From contig JAGLYJ010000029.1 of assembly GCA_023132365.1 (NCBI GenBank), positions 1 to 13,803 on the forward strand: a DNA stretch of 13,803 nt, given 5' to 3'. The stretch comes from Mycoplasmatota bacterium. Its GTDB lineage: Bacteria > Bacillota_I > Bacilli_A > Izemoplasmatales > Hujiaoplasmataceae. Positions 7,471 to 13,803 of the stretch are shown in pieces (position 1 is the stretch's first letter; each line of letters begins with the position of its first letter). The position numbers and the translations under genes are program-made. The notes beneath the pieces were generated by a model. That model did no database searches. It was not told the DNA's origin and was given only the letters and a program-made list of their open reading frames with translations.

Positions 7471-8164
7471 AACTGAATACCTCCTTAAATGTTTCAAGTA
7501 AGGATTTTCCTGATTCTTCAATTAATGACTTTGTTTCTTTATGTAAAACAACGCGACCTTCCTTTAGGAAAATGACTTCATCAAATAAATCTTCAACGTC
7601 ATAAATTTGATGTGTTGATAGAATTACAGTTGCCTCAGAGTGTTTAGATTCCATAATAGTATCTAATATTATTTGTCTTAAAGCGGGATCAACACCACCA
7701 ATTGGTTCATCAAATATATATATTTTTGCATCTCTAGATAATATCAACGCTAATTGAAGTTTTTCTTTATTACCTTTTGATAACTTCCTTATGTAACCTC
7801 GATCCTCAATTTTAAATGTTCTCAGAAGTTCATGGAACTTTTTGGGATTGAAGTCACTAAACATATCAGTGAAATAATTTTCTAAATCCTTGATTCTCAT
7901 CCATTGATCAAAATATAATTGATCAGGAAGATAAGAAATTATTGCCTTAGATTGATATGACCATGGTTCATTTTCTATGTAAATATTACCATGATATTGA
8001 AGAGTCATCCCAGTAAGAACTTTAATCAAAGTAGTTTTCCCACTGCCATTTGGACCAAGTAAACCTATAATTTTACCTTTTTCTAATGTTAAATCCACAT
8101 CATCCAAAGCTTTAAGCTGTGAATAATTTTTGGTGATGTGTTCTAATCGAATCATTTCGTTCAT
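7460..8164 (-). CDS. ABC transporter ATP-binding protein (NatA/YtrB-like)
   Basis: A 234-residue cytoplasmic ATPase, the first gene of a two-gene operon. Walker A is GPNGSGKT (37-44). The Q-loop region reads ISYLPDQ (76-82) and the signature is LSKGNKEKLQ (128-137), a variant common in NatA/YtrB-type subunits in place of LSGGQ. Walker B is IYIFDEP (148-154), the D-loop GGVDP (156-160) and the H-loop His185. The start at 8164 is preceded by GGAGGT six bases upstream. ATPases of this group, paired with ABC-2-type permeases, are frequently controlled by a YtrA-type GntR repressor encoded in the same operon. None is intact here, although a broken one lies at 10024-10272. Confidence 0.92.
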   Translation of the reverse strand: MNEMIRLEHITKNYSQLKALDDVDLTLEKGKIIGLLGPNGSGKTTLIKVLTGMTLQYHGNIYIENEPWSYQSKAIISYLPDQLYFDQWMRIKDLENYFTDMFSDFNPKKFHELLRTFKIEDRGYIRKLSKGNKEKLQLALILSRDAKIYIFDEPIGGVDPALRQIILDTIMESKHSEATVILSTHQIYDVEDLFDEVIFLKEGRVVLHKETKSLIEESGKSLLETFKEVFSYAR

Positions 8165-8187
8165 TGCATTACCTCCAGTGTAATTAA

Positions 8188-8216
8188 ATTATAGCATACT
8201 GTATTATATATGAGAA
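8188..8216 (-). promoter_or_regulatory. Promoter of the ABC ATPase-permease operon
   Basis: On the minus strand TTCTCA (8211-8216), 17 bases, then TATAAT (8188-8193). The -10 is preceded by TGC, giving an extended -10 (TGnTATAAT), which should be active with a weak -35 box. It ends 23 bases before the start codon. Confidence 0.7.
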
Positions 8217-8235
8217 CCTTTAAATAAATATATTC

Positions 8236-8250
8236 ATAGAAAAATTCTAT
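8236..8250. repeat. 15-base palindrome in the divergent intergenic region
   Basis: ATAGAA, three A residues, TTCTAT: a perfect inverted repeat with a central spacer. It lies between the divergent promoters of the ABC operon and the large membrane protein. It could be an operator, but in sequence this AT-rich a chance palindrome is quite possible. Confidence 0.3.
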
Positions 8251-8330
8251 AAAGAAACAATTTCACTTTCTTAATAGTTAATTTTTTTTGTTTTGATATT
8301 AAAAAAAAAATCTAATTTTCTGTAGGTTAC

Positions 8331-8359
8331 TTGATGAAGAAACTAATATCATGTATAAT
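8331..8359 (+). promoter_or_regulatory. Promoter upstream of the large membrane protein
   Basis: TTGATG (8331-8336), 17 bases, then a perfect TATAAT (8354-8359). Transcription would begin near 8366, leaving a leader of about 80 bases that contains a hairpin before the ribosome binding site. Confidence 0.65.
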
Positions 8360-8383
8360 GATAAAAATGAAAAAAAAATATTT

Positions 8384-8426
8384 CAATATAAAAGGTCGCC
8401 TGATATAGACAACCTTTTTAATATTG
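8384..8426 (+). promoter_or_regulatory. Leader hairpin with T-run: possible attenuator
   Basis: CAATAT (8384-8389) plus AAAAGGT (8390-8396) pair with ACCTTTT (8412-8418) and ATATTG (8421-8426), with a two-base bulge and a 15-base loop. The inner 7-base stem is followed by a short T-run (8415-8419), so it can be read as a terminator. It lies after a good promoter and ends only 18 bases before the start codon of the membrane protein. It may attenuate that gene, end a short transcript of about 55 bases, or protect the 5' end. No riboswitch family is recognised. Confidence 0.45.
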
Positions 8427-8444
8427 TAAAACAAGGAGAGAAAC

Positions 8445-9980
8445 ATGGGTTCTGAGATATTAGAGATTTTTAGTCATTTGTTATTAAGTCTTGCGGTTAT
8501 TTTAGTTGTAGTATTAATTGCAAGATCGGTTGTTGCTGGCACTAAATATTCACCAATACTTATTATTGTGGTATTTGGGTTAGCATTTGGAATGGTGTTG
8601 GAGGTAACTGGTTTAGCAACACCTGGGTTAAGTGAATTTCCAGTTGTAGGATTATCTGGAAGTACAACCATTATTGCTTTAATCGCAACGTTCTTTGTGG
8701 GAGGTCAGAAGTTAAGAAATACATTCTGGAAACCAAAACTTCCTAAAGAAGAAGATGTAATATTAAATAATGAGGAAATACTTCTAGGAACAAAGGGAAC
8801 CCAGTTTATCTTTTTAATAAGAGCGTTCTTTATTTTGATCGGTATTCAATCAATGTATAGAATGATTTTTCAAACAGGAGATGCTATTCAAAATACTTAT
8901 CCTTTATTGGCGTTCTTTGGAGTGGCGGTTGCTATAATTTTAATTGATAGTAAAGCGAAAATAATGAATAAGCGTAAGTATTTAATGAGAGGTATTGTTG
9001 AAATTATTATTATTTTATCAGTATTATTGCTAGGGAAAGTTATTTCTGATGTAATTGAACCGCTTATTGCATTACCACAAATATTCTTTGCAATGCTTCT
9101 CGCAAGTTCTTTAGGTATGGTATATAGTGATTGGAGAGCTGGACCTACAATGAGAGCTTTATTGTTTGGTGGAATCCCAATCGTATTAGCTGGTGTATTT
9201 ATTACAGGTGGTACAAGATTAATTGATGCATTCTTACTTGAAGGTATGTTACAAGTTATGGCTTATGGATTCTTTGGACAGTTATTCTGGATGTTTGTAG
9301 GAATTGCCTTGCTAGTATTTGTAGGTAAGTCAAATGATGTAGATGTACTTGCTCCAGGTATGGCAGGGAGTTTATCTCACAGTGGATTAACTGGTGCTTG
9401 TACTGCAGGAGATATTGGTGAAGTTGCAAAAGAACGTGCTCCGATTATGATTAATATTCCATTCTTTGGACATTTATTTGTTTTTACAATACTAGCAATT
9501 AGTGTAACTAGAGGAAGCTTATTATTAATTCCAGGAATACTAGTTGTAGTATTAGGTATAGTCCTGACATACTTTGCTTTAATAACATTAAGAAAATCAC
9601 AAGGACAAGAAAAACAAGAAATTAAAGGTTTAGTATTATTCTCAATTGGTTGGCAATTAGTTGCTGTATTTGGTGGGTTCTTATTACTGAATTTTGCCGG
9701 TATGGATTTAGAAAGTGCTGCTATGGCAAATAGTAGTGCAATATCTCACTTCGGATTGTTCGCAGCTGTTCAAGGTGGAATGTTTGAAAGCGTTAATGCC
9801 TCATTTAGTTCTGTAGGTTTAATTTCATTTATATTTGCAATGCCATTCTTAATTCATCCATTAGTATTTGGAATGTTTGGTAAAGCAATGAGTAATGACG
9901 GAAAAATGCCTAAAAAAGCTGTTGCTATTCTAGCGATACTTGGAGTAGTTGGTGTGGTACTAACACTTATTTTATTATAA
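8445..9980 (+). CDS. Large polytopic membrane protein, transporter-like, family unassigned
   Basis: A 511-residue protein with roughly 13-14 hydrophobic segments (near 10-30, 36-55, 70-88, 120-140, 152-168, 183-200, 206-225, 238-256, 268-294, 335-355, 358-382, 395-418, 455-477 and 492-510) and short loops, the shape of a secondary transporter. Residues 36-92, a Gly-rich helix, a loop and a helix ending FFVGGQKLR, loosely recall helices of cation:proton antiporters. Two stretches look related: GSLSHSGLTGA (308-318) then GHLFVF (342-347), and SAISHFGLFAA (431-441) then HPLVFGMF (471-478), each with a Ser-His between helices, suggesting an internal duplication. I cannot name the substrate or family. 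AAGGAG six bases before the ATG sets the start. It is monocistronic, with its own promoter, leader hairpin and terminator. Confidence 0.7.
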   Translation: MGSEILEIFSHLLLSLAVILVVVLIARSVVAGTKYSPILIIVVFGLAFGMVLEVTGLATPGLSEFPVVGLSGSTTIIALIATFFVGGQKLRNTFWKPKLPKEEDVILNNEEILLGTKGTQFIFLIRAFFILIGIQSMYRMIFQTGDAIQNTYPLLAFFGVAVAIILIDSKAKIMNKRKYLMRGIVEIIIILSVLLLGKVISDVIEPLIALPQIFFAMLLASSLGMVYSDWRAGPTMRALLFGGIPIVLAGVFITGGTRLIDAFLLEGMLQVMAYGFFGQLFWMFVGIALLVFVGKSNDVDVLAPGMAGSLSHSGLTGACTAGDIGEVAKERAPIMINIPFFGHLFVFTILAISVTRGSLLLIPGILVVVLGIVLTYFALITLRKSQGQEKQEIKGLVLFSIGWQLVAVFGGFLLLNFAGMDLESAAMANSSAISHFGLFAAVQGGMFESVNASFSSVGLISFIFAMPFLIHPLVFGMFGKAMSNDGKMPKKAVAILAILGVVGVVLTLILL

Positions 9981-9984
9981 AACT

Positions 9985-10009
9985 AAGAGACTTCGGTCTC
10001 TTTTTTTTT
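9985..10009 (+). terminator. UUCG-tetraloop intrinsic terminator
   Basis: AAGAGAC (9985-9991), loop TTCG, GTCTCTT (9996-10002), then seven more T residues to 10009. It begins five bases after the membrane protein stop. It is a textbook strong terminator. Confidence 0.93.
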
Positions 10010-10023
10010 GCTAAAATATTTAA

Positions 10024-10272
10024 ATATACGGCCCCAACATTATGAAAGGATTACTTTAACGAGCAGTTTTAGACAGTGAAAATAGTAATAAATTTATTTA
10101 TACTATAGCAGGTAAAGGCTCATATGTATCTGATAATTCAGATAATGTATTGCATGACAAAAAAGTTAAATTAATAGTTGATTCCTTAAAAGAAGTTATT
10201 GAAAATTCTAAAAATCTTGGATTAACTAAAGCAGAACTTTTACATTTAATCACTGATTTATATACTAAATAA
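10024..10272 (+). pseudogene. Remnant of a YtrA-type GntR transcriptional regulator
   Basis: One frame reads YGPNIMKGLL, an in-frame TAA at 10057-10059, then RAVLDSENSNKFIYTIAGKGSYVSDNSDN followed by an Asp/Lys/Leu-rich helix and TKAELLHLITDLY before the final TAA (10270-10272). The FIYTIAGKGSYVS segment is the conserved wing and linker of YtrA-subfamily GntR regulators, and the short helical tail with KAELL fits their roughly 120-residue architecture. Most of the N-terminal winged helix is missing: only a shortened GPN-IMK piece of the recognition helix is left, and the stop codon breaks what remains. A short reinitiated product from an internal codon would lack the DNA-binding domain. Intact relatives usually precede an ABC ATPase gene; here the next gene is a YcaQ homologue. 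TGCTAAAAT at 10009-10017 could be an extended -10 promoter reading into this unit. Confidence 0.8.
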
Positions 10273-10297
10273 GATATAATTATTGTAGGAGATATTA

Positions 10298-11443
10298 ATG
10301 AATACTATATTTTGGACAAAACAACAAACAAGAGAATTTTTGATTAATTATCATTTTATAAACAATAAATCGAATCCTTCAATTAAGGATGTATTTGATC
10401 GTATTCAAACGATTCAATATGATCCATTAAATGTAGTAGGGACTAACTCAGAGCTCGTTCTACAATCTAGAATTAAAACCTTTAAAAAGCAAGATTTGTA
10501 TAATGCATTATATAAAGAACGATATCTGATTGATAATTGGGATAAACAGATGGGTATCATTAAAACAGAAGACTTTTCTAAATTGTCGTTAATTAGAGAG
10601 CATCGTGCAAAAAGTGAAATTGCTGCATATAAAGATCATTTGCAGATTGAATCACTGGATTTTGTAGATGATGTGCTTAACATTATTAGAACAAATGGCC
10701 CTAAGTATTCTAGTGAAATAAAAATAGGTGAAGCAAAGAAACATCGTTTGGGAAAAACAAAGCCATCTAGTGCTGCTTTAGATTATTTATTTCATCAAGG
10801 AATTATAGGAATCAGAGAAAGAAGAAATACTCAAAAACAATATGATTTAATTGAAAATCTAGTTCCAAATTTAGTATCTCACACTTATGAATCAGAAGAA
10901 GAATTTATTCTATATTATCTTCTAAGACGCATAAAATCTATGGGATTAATATGGAATAAAAGTGGCGTACACTTTAGTGGACTCCATATTAACAAAAAAT
11001 CATTAAGAAGTAAGTATTTAAAAATATTGGAAACTAAAAAATTGATAAAAAGTATTCAAGTGGAAGACATAAAAGAACTATTCTATATTCCTAGCGAATC
11101 ATTAAAATATGAAATAACTTTGTTAGATAGAATCTCTTTTATCGCCCCTTTAGATAACCTAATATGGGATAGAAGTTTAATTAAGGAATTATTTAACTTT
11201 GAATACACTTGGGAAGTATATACACCAGTTGTCAAACGCAAATATGGTTATTATGTTTTACCAATCTTAAAGGGATCAGATTTTATTGGAAGAATTGAAT
11301 TTGAAAAACAGAGAAATCAAGAAACTTTAGTTGTAAAACAGATATGGTTAGAAGCAAGCGTTAAAACAAATAAGTCACTTGATAAACAAATTGAACAAGC
11401 ACTTAAGCAATTTTCAAAATACTTAGGGGCTATAAAAGACTAA
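10298..11443 (+). CDS. YcaQ/AlkZ-family winged-helix DNA glycosylase-like protein
   Basis: A 381-residue member of the HTH_42 (DUF1006) family, whose studied members remove bulky alkylated bases and unhook DNA interstrand crosslinks. The N-terminal hallmark reads IQTIQYDPLNVV (36-47). Q40-Y41-D42 is the Q-x-D form of the catalytic motif, as in E. coli YcaQ, rather than the Q-x-Q form of AlkZ from antibiotic producers. NSELVLQSRI (50-59) and NWDK follow. Near the C-terminus, FIAPLDNLIWDR and then the KRKYGYYVLPILKGSDFIGRI region match the family signature. AGGAG lies six bases before the ATG. Its gene follows the GntR remnant by 25 bases and is followed by yaaA after 15 bases, so the two likely form a DNA-damage/oxidative-stress unit. 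Catalytic activity is inferred from the motif. Confidence 0.88.
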   Translation: MNTIFWTKQQTREFLINYHFINNKSNPSIKDVFDRIQTIQYDPLNVVGTNSELVLQSRIKTFKKQDLYNALYKERYLIDNWDKQMGIIKTEDFSKLSLIREHRAKSEIAAYKDHLQIESLDFVDDVLNIIRTNGPKYSSEIKIGEAKKHRLGKTKPSSAALDYLFHQGIIGIRERRNTQKQYDLIENLVPNLVSHTYESEEEFILYYLLRRIKSMGLIWNKSGVHFSGLHINKKSLRSKYLKILETKKLIKSIQVEDIKELFYIPSESLKYEITLLDRISFIAPLDNLIWDRSLIKELFNFEYTWEVYTPVVKRKYGYYVLPILKGSDFIGRIEFEKQRNQETLVVKQIWLEASVKTNKSLDKQIEQALKQFSKYLGAIKD

Positions 11444-11458
11444 CTAAATGGGTGGATA

Positions 11459-12184
11459 ATGAAGATAATTTTATCTCCAAGCAAAAAACAAAATATGGAA
11501 ATAGAAAATAGTGATAGAGATATCACTGTTTTATATTTGGATTTATCAATAGGATTATTCTCGCATCTAAAATCATTGTCAGAAAATGATATGAAAAACA
11601 CCTTTAAAATTAAAGGAAAGTTATTAGAAAGTGTTTATGACTTATATCAGTCCTTTGATTCAAAAAATAAAGGCATAGAAGCAATCAATTGTTACAAAGG
11701 TGTGGTTTACGAGCAAATTCACTTAGATGAGTATAATAATAACCAATTAACATACTTAAATAATCATTTAACAATCTTATCTGCAATGTATGGTGTCATA
11801 GAACCTAAAACTATTATCTGGCCTTACAGGCTAGATATGAAGGTGAAACTTGATCATATTAATTTATATAATTATTGGCAAGAAGTTATTGATAAATATT
11901 TTGATAAGGAAGATTTTATTATTAATCTTGCATCGAAAGAGTTTAGTCAAATGGTAAAAAAGAATAAGCATAAACTAGTAACTTTGCACTTTCTTGAAAG
12001 GCAGACCGATAATAGTCTGAAAGTAATTAGTTATAATGCAAAAAAAGCTAGAGGCAAAATGGCTCATTTATTAGTTCTTAATCAAATTAAAAATATTGAA
12101 GAAATTAAGAAGCATGTGGTTGATGGCTATATATTTGATGTGAAAACTTCTGATATTAGAAATTATTACTTTATTAGATATTGA
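11459..12184 (+). CDS. yaaA: YaaA family peroxide-stress protein (DUF328)
   Basis: A 241-residue cytoplasmic protein of the YaaA family. In E. coli YaaA is induced by OxyR, limits intracellular iron under peroxide stress and so reduces Fenton damage to DNA; its fold is a DNA-binding helix-hairpin-helix type. Hallmarks seen are MKIILSPSK (1-9), INCYKGVVYEQI (76-87), LSAMYGVIEPKTIIWPYRL (107-125), INLASKEF (155-162) and AKKARGKMAHLL (194-205). The N-terminus fits the family exactly, fixing the start at 11459 although the only Shine-Dalgarno, GGTGG (11451-11455), is unusually close (three bases). Translation may depend on ribosomes finishing the upstream YcaQ-like gene 15 bases away. It ends in TGA. 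Family call firm; function by homology. Confidence 0.93.
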   Translation: MKIILSPSKKQNMEIENSDRDITVLYLDLSIGLFSHLKSLSENDMKNTFKIKGKLLESVYDLYQSFDSKNKGIEAINCYKGVVYEQIHLDEYNNNQLTYLNNHLTILSAMYGVIEPKTIIWPYRLDMKVKLDHINLYNYWQEVIDKYFDKEDFIINLASKEFSQMVKKNKHKLVTLHFLERQTDNSLKVISYNAKKARGKMAHLLVLNQIKNIEEIKKHVVDGYIFDVKTSDIRNYYFIRY

Positions 12185-12209
12185 ATATGTTAAAATAGTA
12201 TTATATAAA
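12181..12209 (+). promoter_or_regulatory. Candidate promoter of the cyclophilin gene
   Basis: TTGAAT (12181-12186, overlapping the yaaA stop), 17 bases, then TATAAA (12204-12209). It would start transcription about 20 bases before the start codon, at the edge of the Shine-Dalgarno AAGGAG (12226-12231). No terminator follows yaaA, so read-through is also possible. Confidence 0.45.
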
Positions 12210-12237
12210 AATTACAAAAACTATAAAGGAGATAGAT

Positions 12238-12756
12238 ATGAGTAACCCTATTGTAACAATTAGAATGGAAAACAATAAAGAAATTATGATTGAATTATAT
12301 CCCGAAATTGCACCTAACACAGTAAATAATTTTGTTAGTTTAGTTAATAAAGGATTCTACAACGGAATTATATTTCACAGAGTAATTGAAAACTTCATGC
12401 TCCAAGGTGGAGACCCTGATGGAACTGGTATGGGTGGACCTGGATATGATATACCAGGAGAATTTTCATCTAACGGATTTAAGAATAGTTTATTGCATTC
12501 CAAAGGAGTTATCTCAATGGCGAGATCACAACATCCTGATTCTGCTGGATCTCAATTTTTTATTATGCATAAAGCCTCTCCACATCTTGACGGAGCTTAC
12601 GCCGCATTTGGGAAGGTTATAGAAGGTATTGAAGAAGTGGATAGGATAGCTACAGTTAAAAAGGATTCAAGAGATAAACCACTAAAGAGTGAAGTTATGT
12701 TAAAAGTCTCTGTAAATACATTTAATCAAGATTATCCTGAACCAAAAAAAATATAG
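12238..12756 (+). CDS. Cyclophilin-type peptidyl-prolyl cis-trans isomerase
   Basis: A 172-residue single-domain cyclophilin that catalyses cis-trans isomerisation of Xaa-Pro bonds; there is no signal peptide, so it is cytoplasmic. It shows FHRVIENFMLQGGDP (46-60) with the catalytic Arg48, Phe53, Met54 and Gln56, then GTGMGGPGYDIPGEF (62-76), SMARSQHPDSAGSQFFI (93-109) and LDGAYAAFGKV (117-127). The position of the cyclosporin-contacting Trp of human cyclophilin A is His116, as in many bacterial enzymes, which suggests low cyclosporin sensitivity (inference). AAGGAG lies six bases before the ATG. The protein ends in a short Pro-Glu-Pro-Lys-Lys tail. The TSUP permease gene follows after 55 bases with no terminator, so they may be co-transcribed. 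Confidence 0.95.
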   Translation: MSNPIVTIRMENNKEIMIELYPEIAPNTVNNFVSLVNKGFYNGIIFHRVIENFMLQGGDPDGTGMGGPGYDIPGEFSSNGFKNSLLHSKGVISMARSQHPDSAGSQFFIMHKASPHLDGAYAAFGKVIEGIEEVDRIATVKKDSRDKPLKSEVMLKVSVNTFNQDYPEPKKI

Positions 12757-12811
12757 AATTATCTTTAGTAATACATAAACAGAACATACTCTACTAAGAA
12801 GGAAAAGACAT

Positions 12812-13579
12812 ATGGAATATATTATTTACATTATAGGCGGATTATTAGCTGGAATTGGTACTGGGTTTGTTGGACTAAGTGCAGCAGTTATTATTGCACC
12901 AATGTTTGTAACTCTTTTAAAAACAGACCCATATACTGCAGTTGGTATAGCGCTCGCAAGTGACGTTCTAGCAAGTGCTTTTAGTGCTTTTACTTATTAT
13001 AGGAATAAAAATATACATTTGAAGAATGCTGCTGTTTTAGGGATTAGTGTTGTTTCATTTACAATACTGGGTAGTTATTTATCCAAGGCAACTAATCCAG
13101 TTAATTTAGGTGGAATGCTTAATATTTTCGTTGTGTTCTTAGGACTGCGTTTTTTAATATTCCCTGTTAAAGATAACAATTCAGGTGGTTTATATAATTT
13201 TACCAAAAGTAAATTTATATTATCAGTCTTCTGGGGAGCTGTAATTGGAATGATCAGTGGATATTTTGGTGCAGGTGGTGGACTGAGTATGCTAGCAGTT
13301 TTAACTATTGCACTTGGATATGATTTAAAGACAGCAGTTGGAACAAGTGTATTTATTATGGTGTTTACAGCTCTTGTAGGATCTGCTAGTCATATTGTAA
13401 TTAGTGGAACATTATGGGTGCCACTTTTAATCACTGGATTTGCAGCTTTAATTGGAGCTAATTTCGCTGCAAAGTATGCAAACAGAGTAAATCATGTAAT
13501 CCTTAATAAGGTAGTTGGATCCACATTAACAGTATTCGGTATTGCACTTGTTTTAATATATATCTTCCAAAATGTATAA
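12812..13579 (+). CDS. TSUP (TauE/SafE, DUF81) family membrane permease
   Basis: A 255-residue integral membrane protein of the TSUP family, whose members move sulfite, sulfonates, thiosulfate or other small sulfur compounds. Two homologous halves are visible: GLLAGIGTGFVGLSA (10-24) with VGIALASDVLASAFSAF (44-60), and AVIGMISGYFGAGGG (143-157) with VGTSVFIMVFTALVGSA (176-192). About seven to eight hydrophobic helices span the protein, with a short polar break near 119-133. AAGGA lies eight bases before the ATG. The next gene starts 12 bases after its stop with its own strong ribosome binding site and encodes a Rieske iron-sulfur protein, suggesting joint function. Substrate and direction of transport cannot be read from sequence. 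Confidence 0.92.
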   Translation: MEYIIYIIGGLLAGIGTGFVGLSAAVIIAPMFVTLLKTDPYTAVGIALASDVLASAFSAFTYYRNKNIHLKNAAVLGISVVSFTILGSYLSKATNPVNLGGMLNIFVVFLGLRFLIFPVKDNNSGGLYNFTKSKFILSVFWGAVIGMISGYFGAGGGLSMLAVLTIALGYDLKTAVGTSVFIMVFTALVGSASHIVISGTLWVPLLITGFAALIGANFAAKYANRVNHVILNKVVGSTLTVFGIALVLIYIFQNV

Positions 13580-13591
13580 TCGGAGGTTGAA

Positions 13592-13803
13592 ATGGAATAT
13601 TTAGTTGCTAATTTATCTACATTGAATCAGAAGAAGAAGTTAAGGGTACAAGTTAAAAATCGTTGGATTCTTTTAACTTCAACTGAGAATGGAGTTTTTG
13701 CTATTCAAGATAAATGTCCTCATATGGGGTCTTCCTTGGTTAGCGGAAGACTTGTAGATGGTATTATTACATGTAAAGATCATGGATTAGGAATATCAGT
13801 TGA
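13592..13803 (+). CDS. Rieske [2Fe-2S] ferredoxin-like protein, 3' end outside window
   Basis: An open frame of 70 full codons that runs off the window edge. It starts at ATG 13592 behind GGAGG (13582-13586), 12 bases after the TSUP permease stop. The Rieske cluster-binding motif is complete: CPHMG (Cys42, His44), 16 residues, then CKDHG (Cys61, His64), giving C-x-H-x16-C-x2-H. A beta-rich stretch before it (LRVQVKNRWILLTS, GVFAIQDK) fits a stand-alone Rieske ferredoxin. There is no signal peptide or membrane anchor at the N-terminus, so a soluble electron carrier or the Rieske part of a small oxidoreductase is likely. Whether a further domain follows cannot be seen. Confidence 0.88.
   Translation, partial: MEYLVANLSTLNQKKKLRVQVKNRWILLTSTENGVFAIQDKCPHMGSSLVSGRLVDGIITCKDHGLGISV

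Noticed and set aside
7471..7521. Longer N-terminus for the ABC permease
   Set aside because: It would overlap the ATPase gene by 62 bases and has no good ribosome binding site, while ATG 7470 has AAGGAGGT at proper spacing.
8177..8202. YtrA-type operator AGTGTA-n-TACACT upstream of the ABC operon
   Set aside because: AGTGTA is present at 8177-8182 but the opposite half reads only TACTGT at 8197-8202 with different spacing; this is too weak to call.
10240..10280. Promoter with TATAAT at 10275-10280 directly before the YcaQ-like gene
   Set aside because: No -35 box lies at suitable distance, and transcription would begin inside the ribosome binding site.
12386..12622. Overlapping open frame inside the cyclophilin gene
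   Set aside because: It is a shifted frame of a highly conserved cyclophilin coding sequence and shows no independent start signal.

Overview
The window is strongly AT-rich, densely coded bacterial chromosome. It uses Bacillota-type signals: AGGAGG-like ribosome binding sites, TTGnnn/TATAAT promoters and GC-stem plus T-run terminators. TGA serves as a stop codon and tryptophan is written TGG, so this is the standard code. That fits a low-GC Bacillota lineage or a standard-code relative of the Mollicutes. I cannot name a species. I see no tRNA, rRNA, insertion sequence, phage gene or CRISPR array.

Left part, minus strand (9-4487). A GNAT acetyltransferase is followed by the frameshifted remnant of what looks like another GNAT. 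Next come a LytTR response regulator and an AgrC/GHKL-type histidine kinase whose genes overlap by one base, then a strong terminator, and then a separately transcribed ABC exporter with fused membrane and ATPase domains. The set resembles a peptide-sensing and export module, but no agrB or agrD gene is visible. A divergent promoter region (4488-4643) leads rightward to a small stand-alone ParB-domain protein, which converges on an M18 aminopeptidase across a shared bidirectional terminator.

Middle (6651-9980). A two-gene ABC operon (ATPase, then a six-helix permease) reads leftward with its own promoter and terminator. Divergent from it is a large polytopic membrane protein that I cannot assign to a family. 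Its leader carries a long hairpin between promoter and ribosome binding site. Its gene ends in a UUCG-tetraloop terminator.

Right part, plus strand (10024-13803). A decayed fragment of a YtrA-type GntR regulator precedes a YcaQ/AlkZ-type DNA glycosylase-like gene and a YaaA gene, likely one DNA-damage/oxidative-stress unit. A cyclophilin with its own promoter follows, then a TSUP (TauE/SafE) permease closely followed by a Rieske [2Fe-2S] protein cut off by the window edge.

Most genes are recognisable housekeeping or accessory families. The points most worth following are the orphan Agr-like signalling/export cluster, the GntR remnant set apart from an ABC operon of the kind such regulators usually control, the unassigned membrane protein with its structured leader, and the YcaQ-YaaA and TSUP-Rieske pairings. 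Three start codons were moved inward from the longest open frame because a good ribosome binding site sits before the internal ATG.
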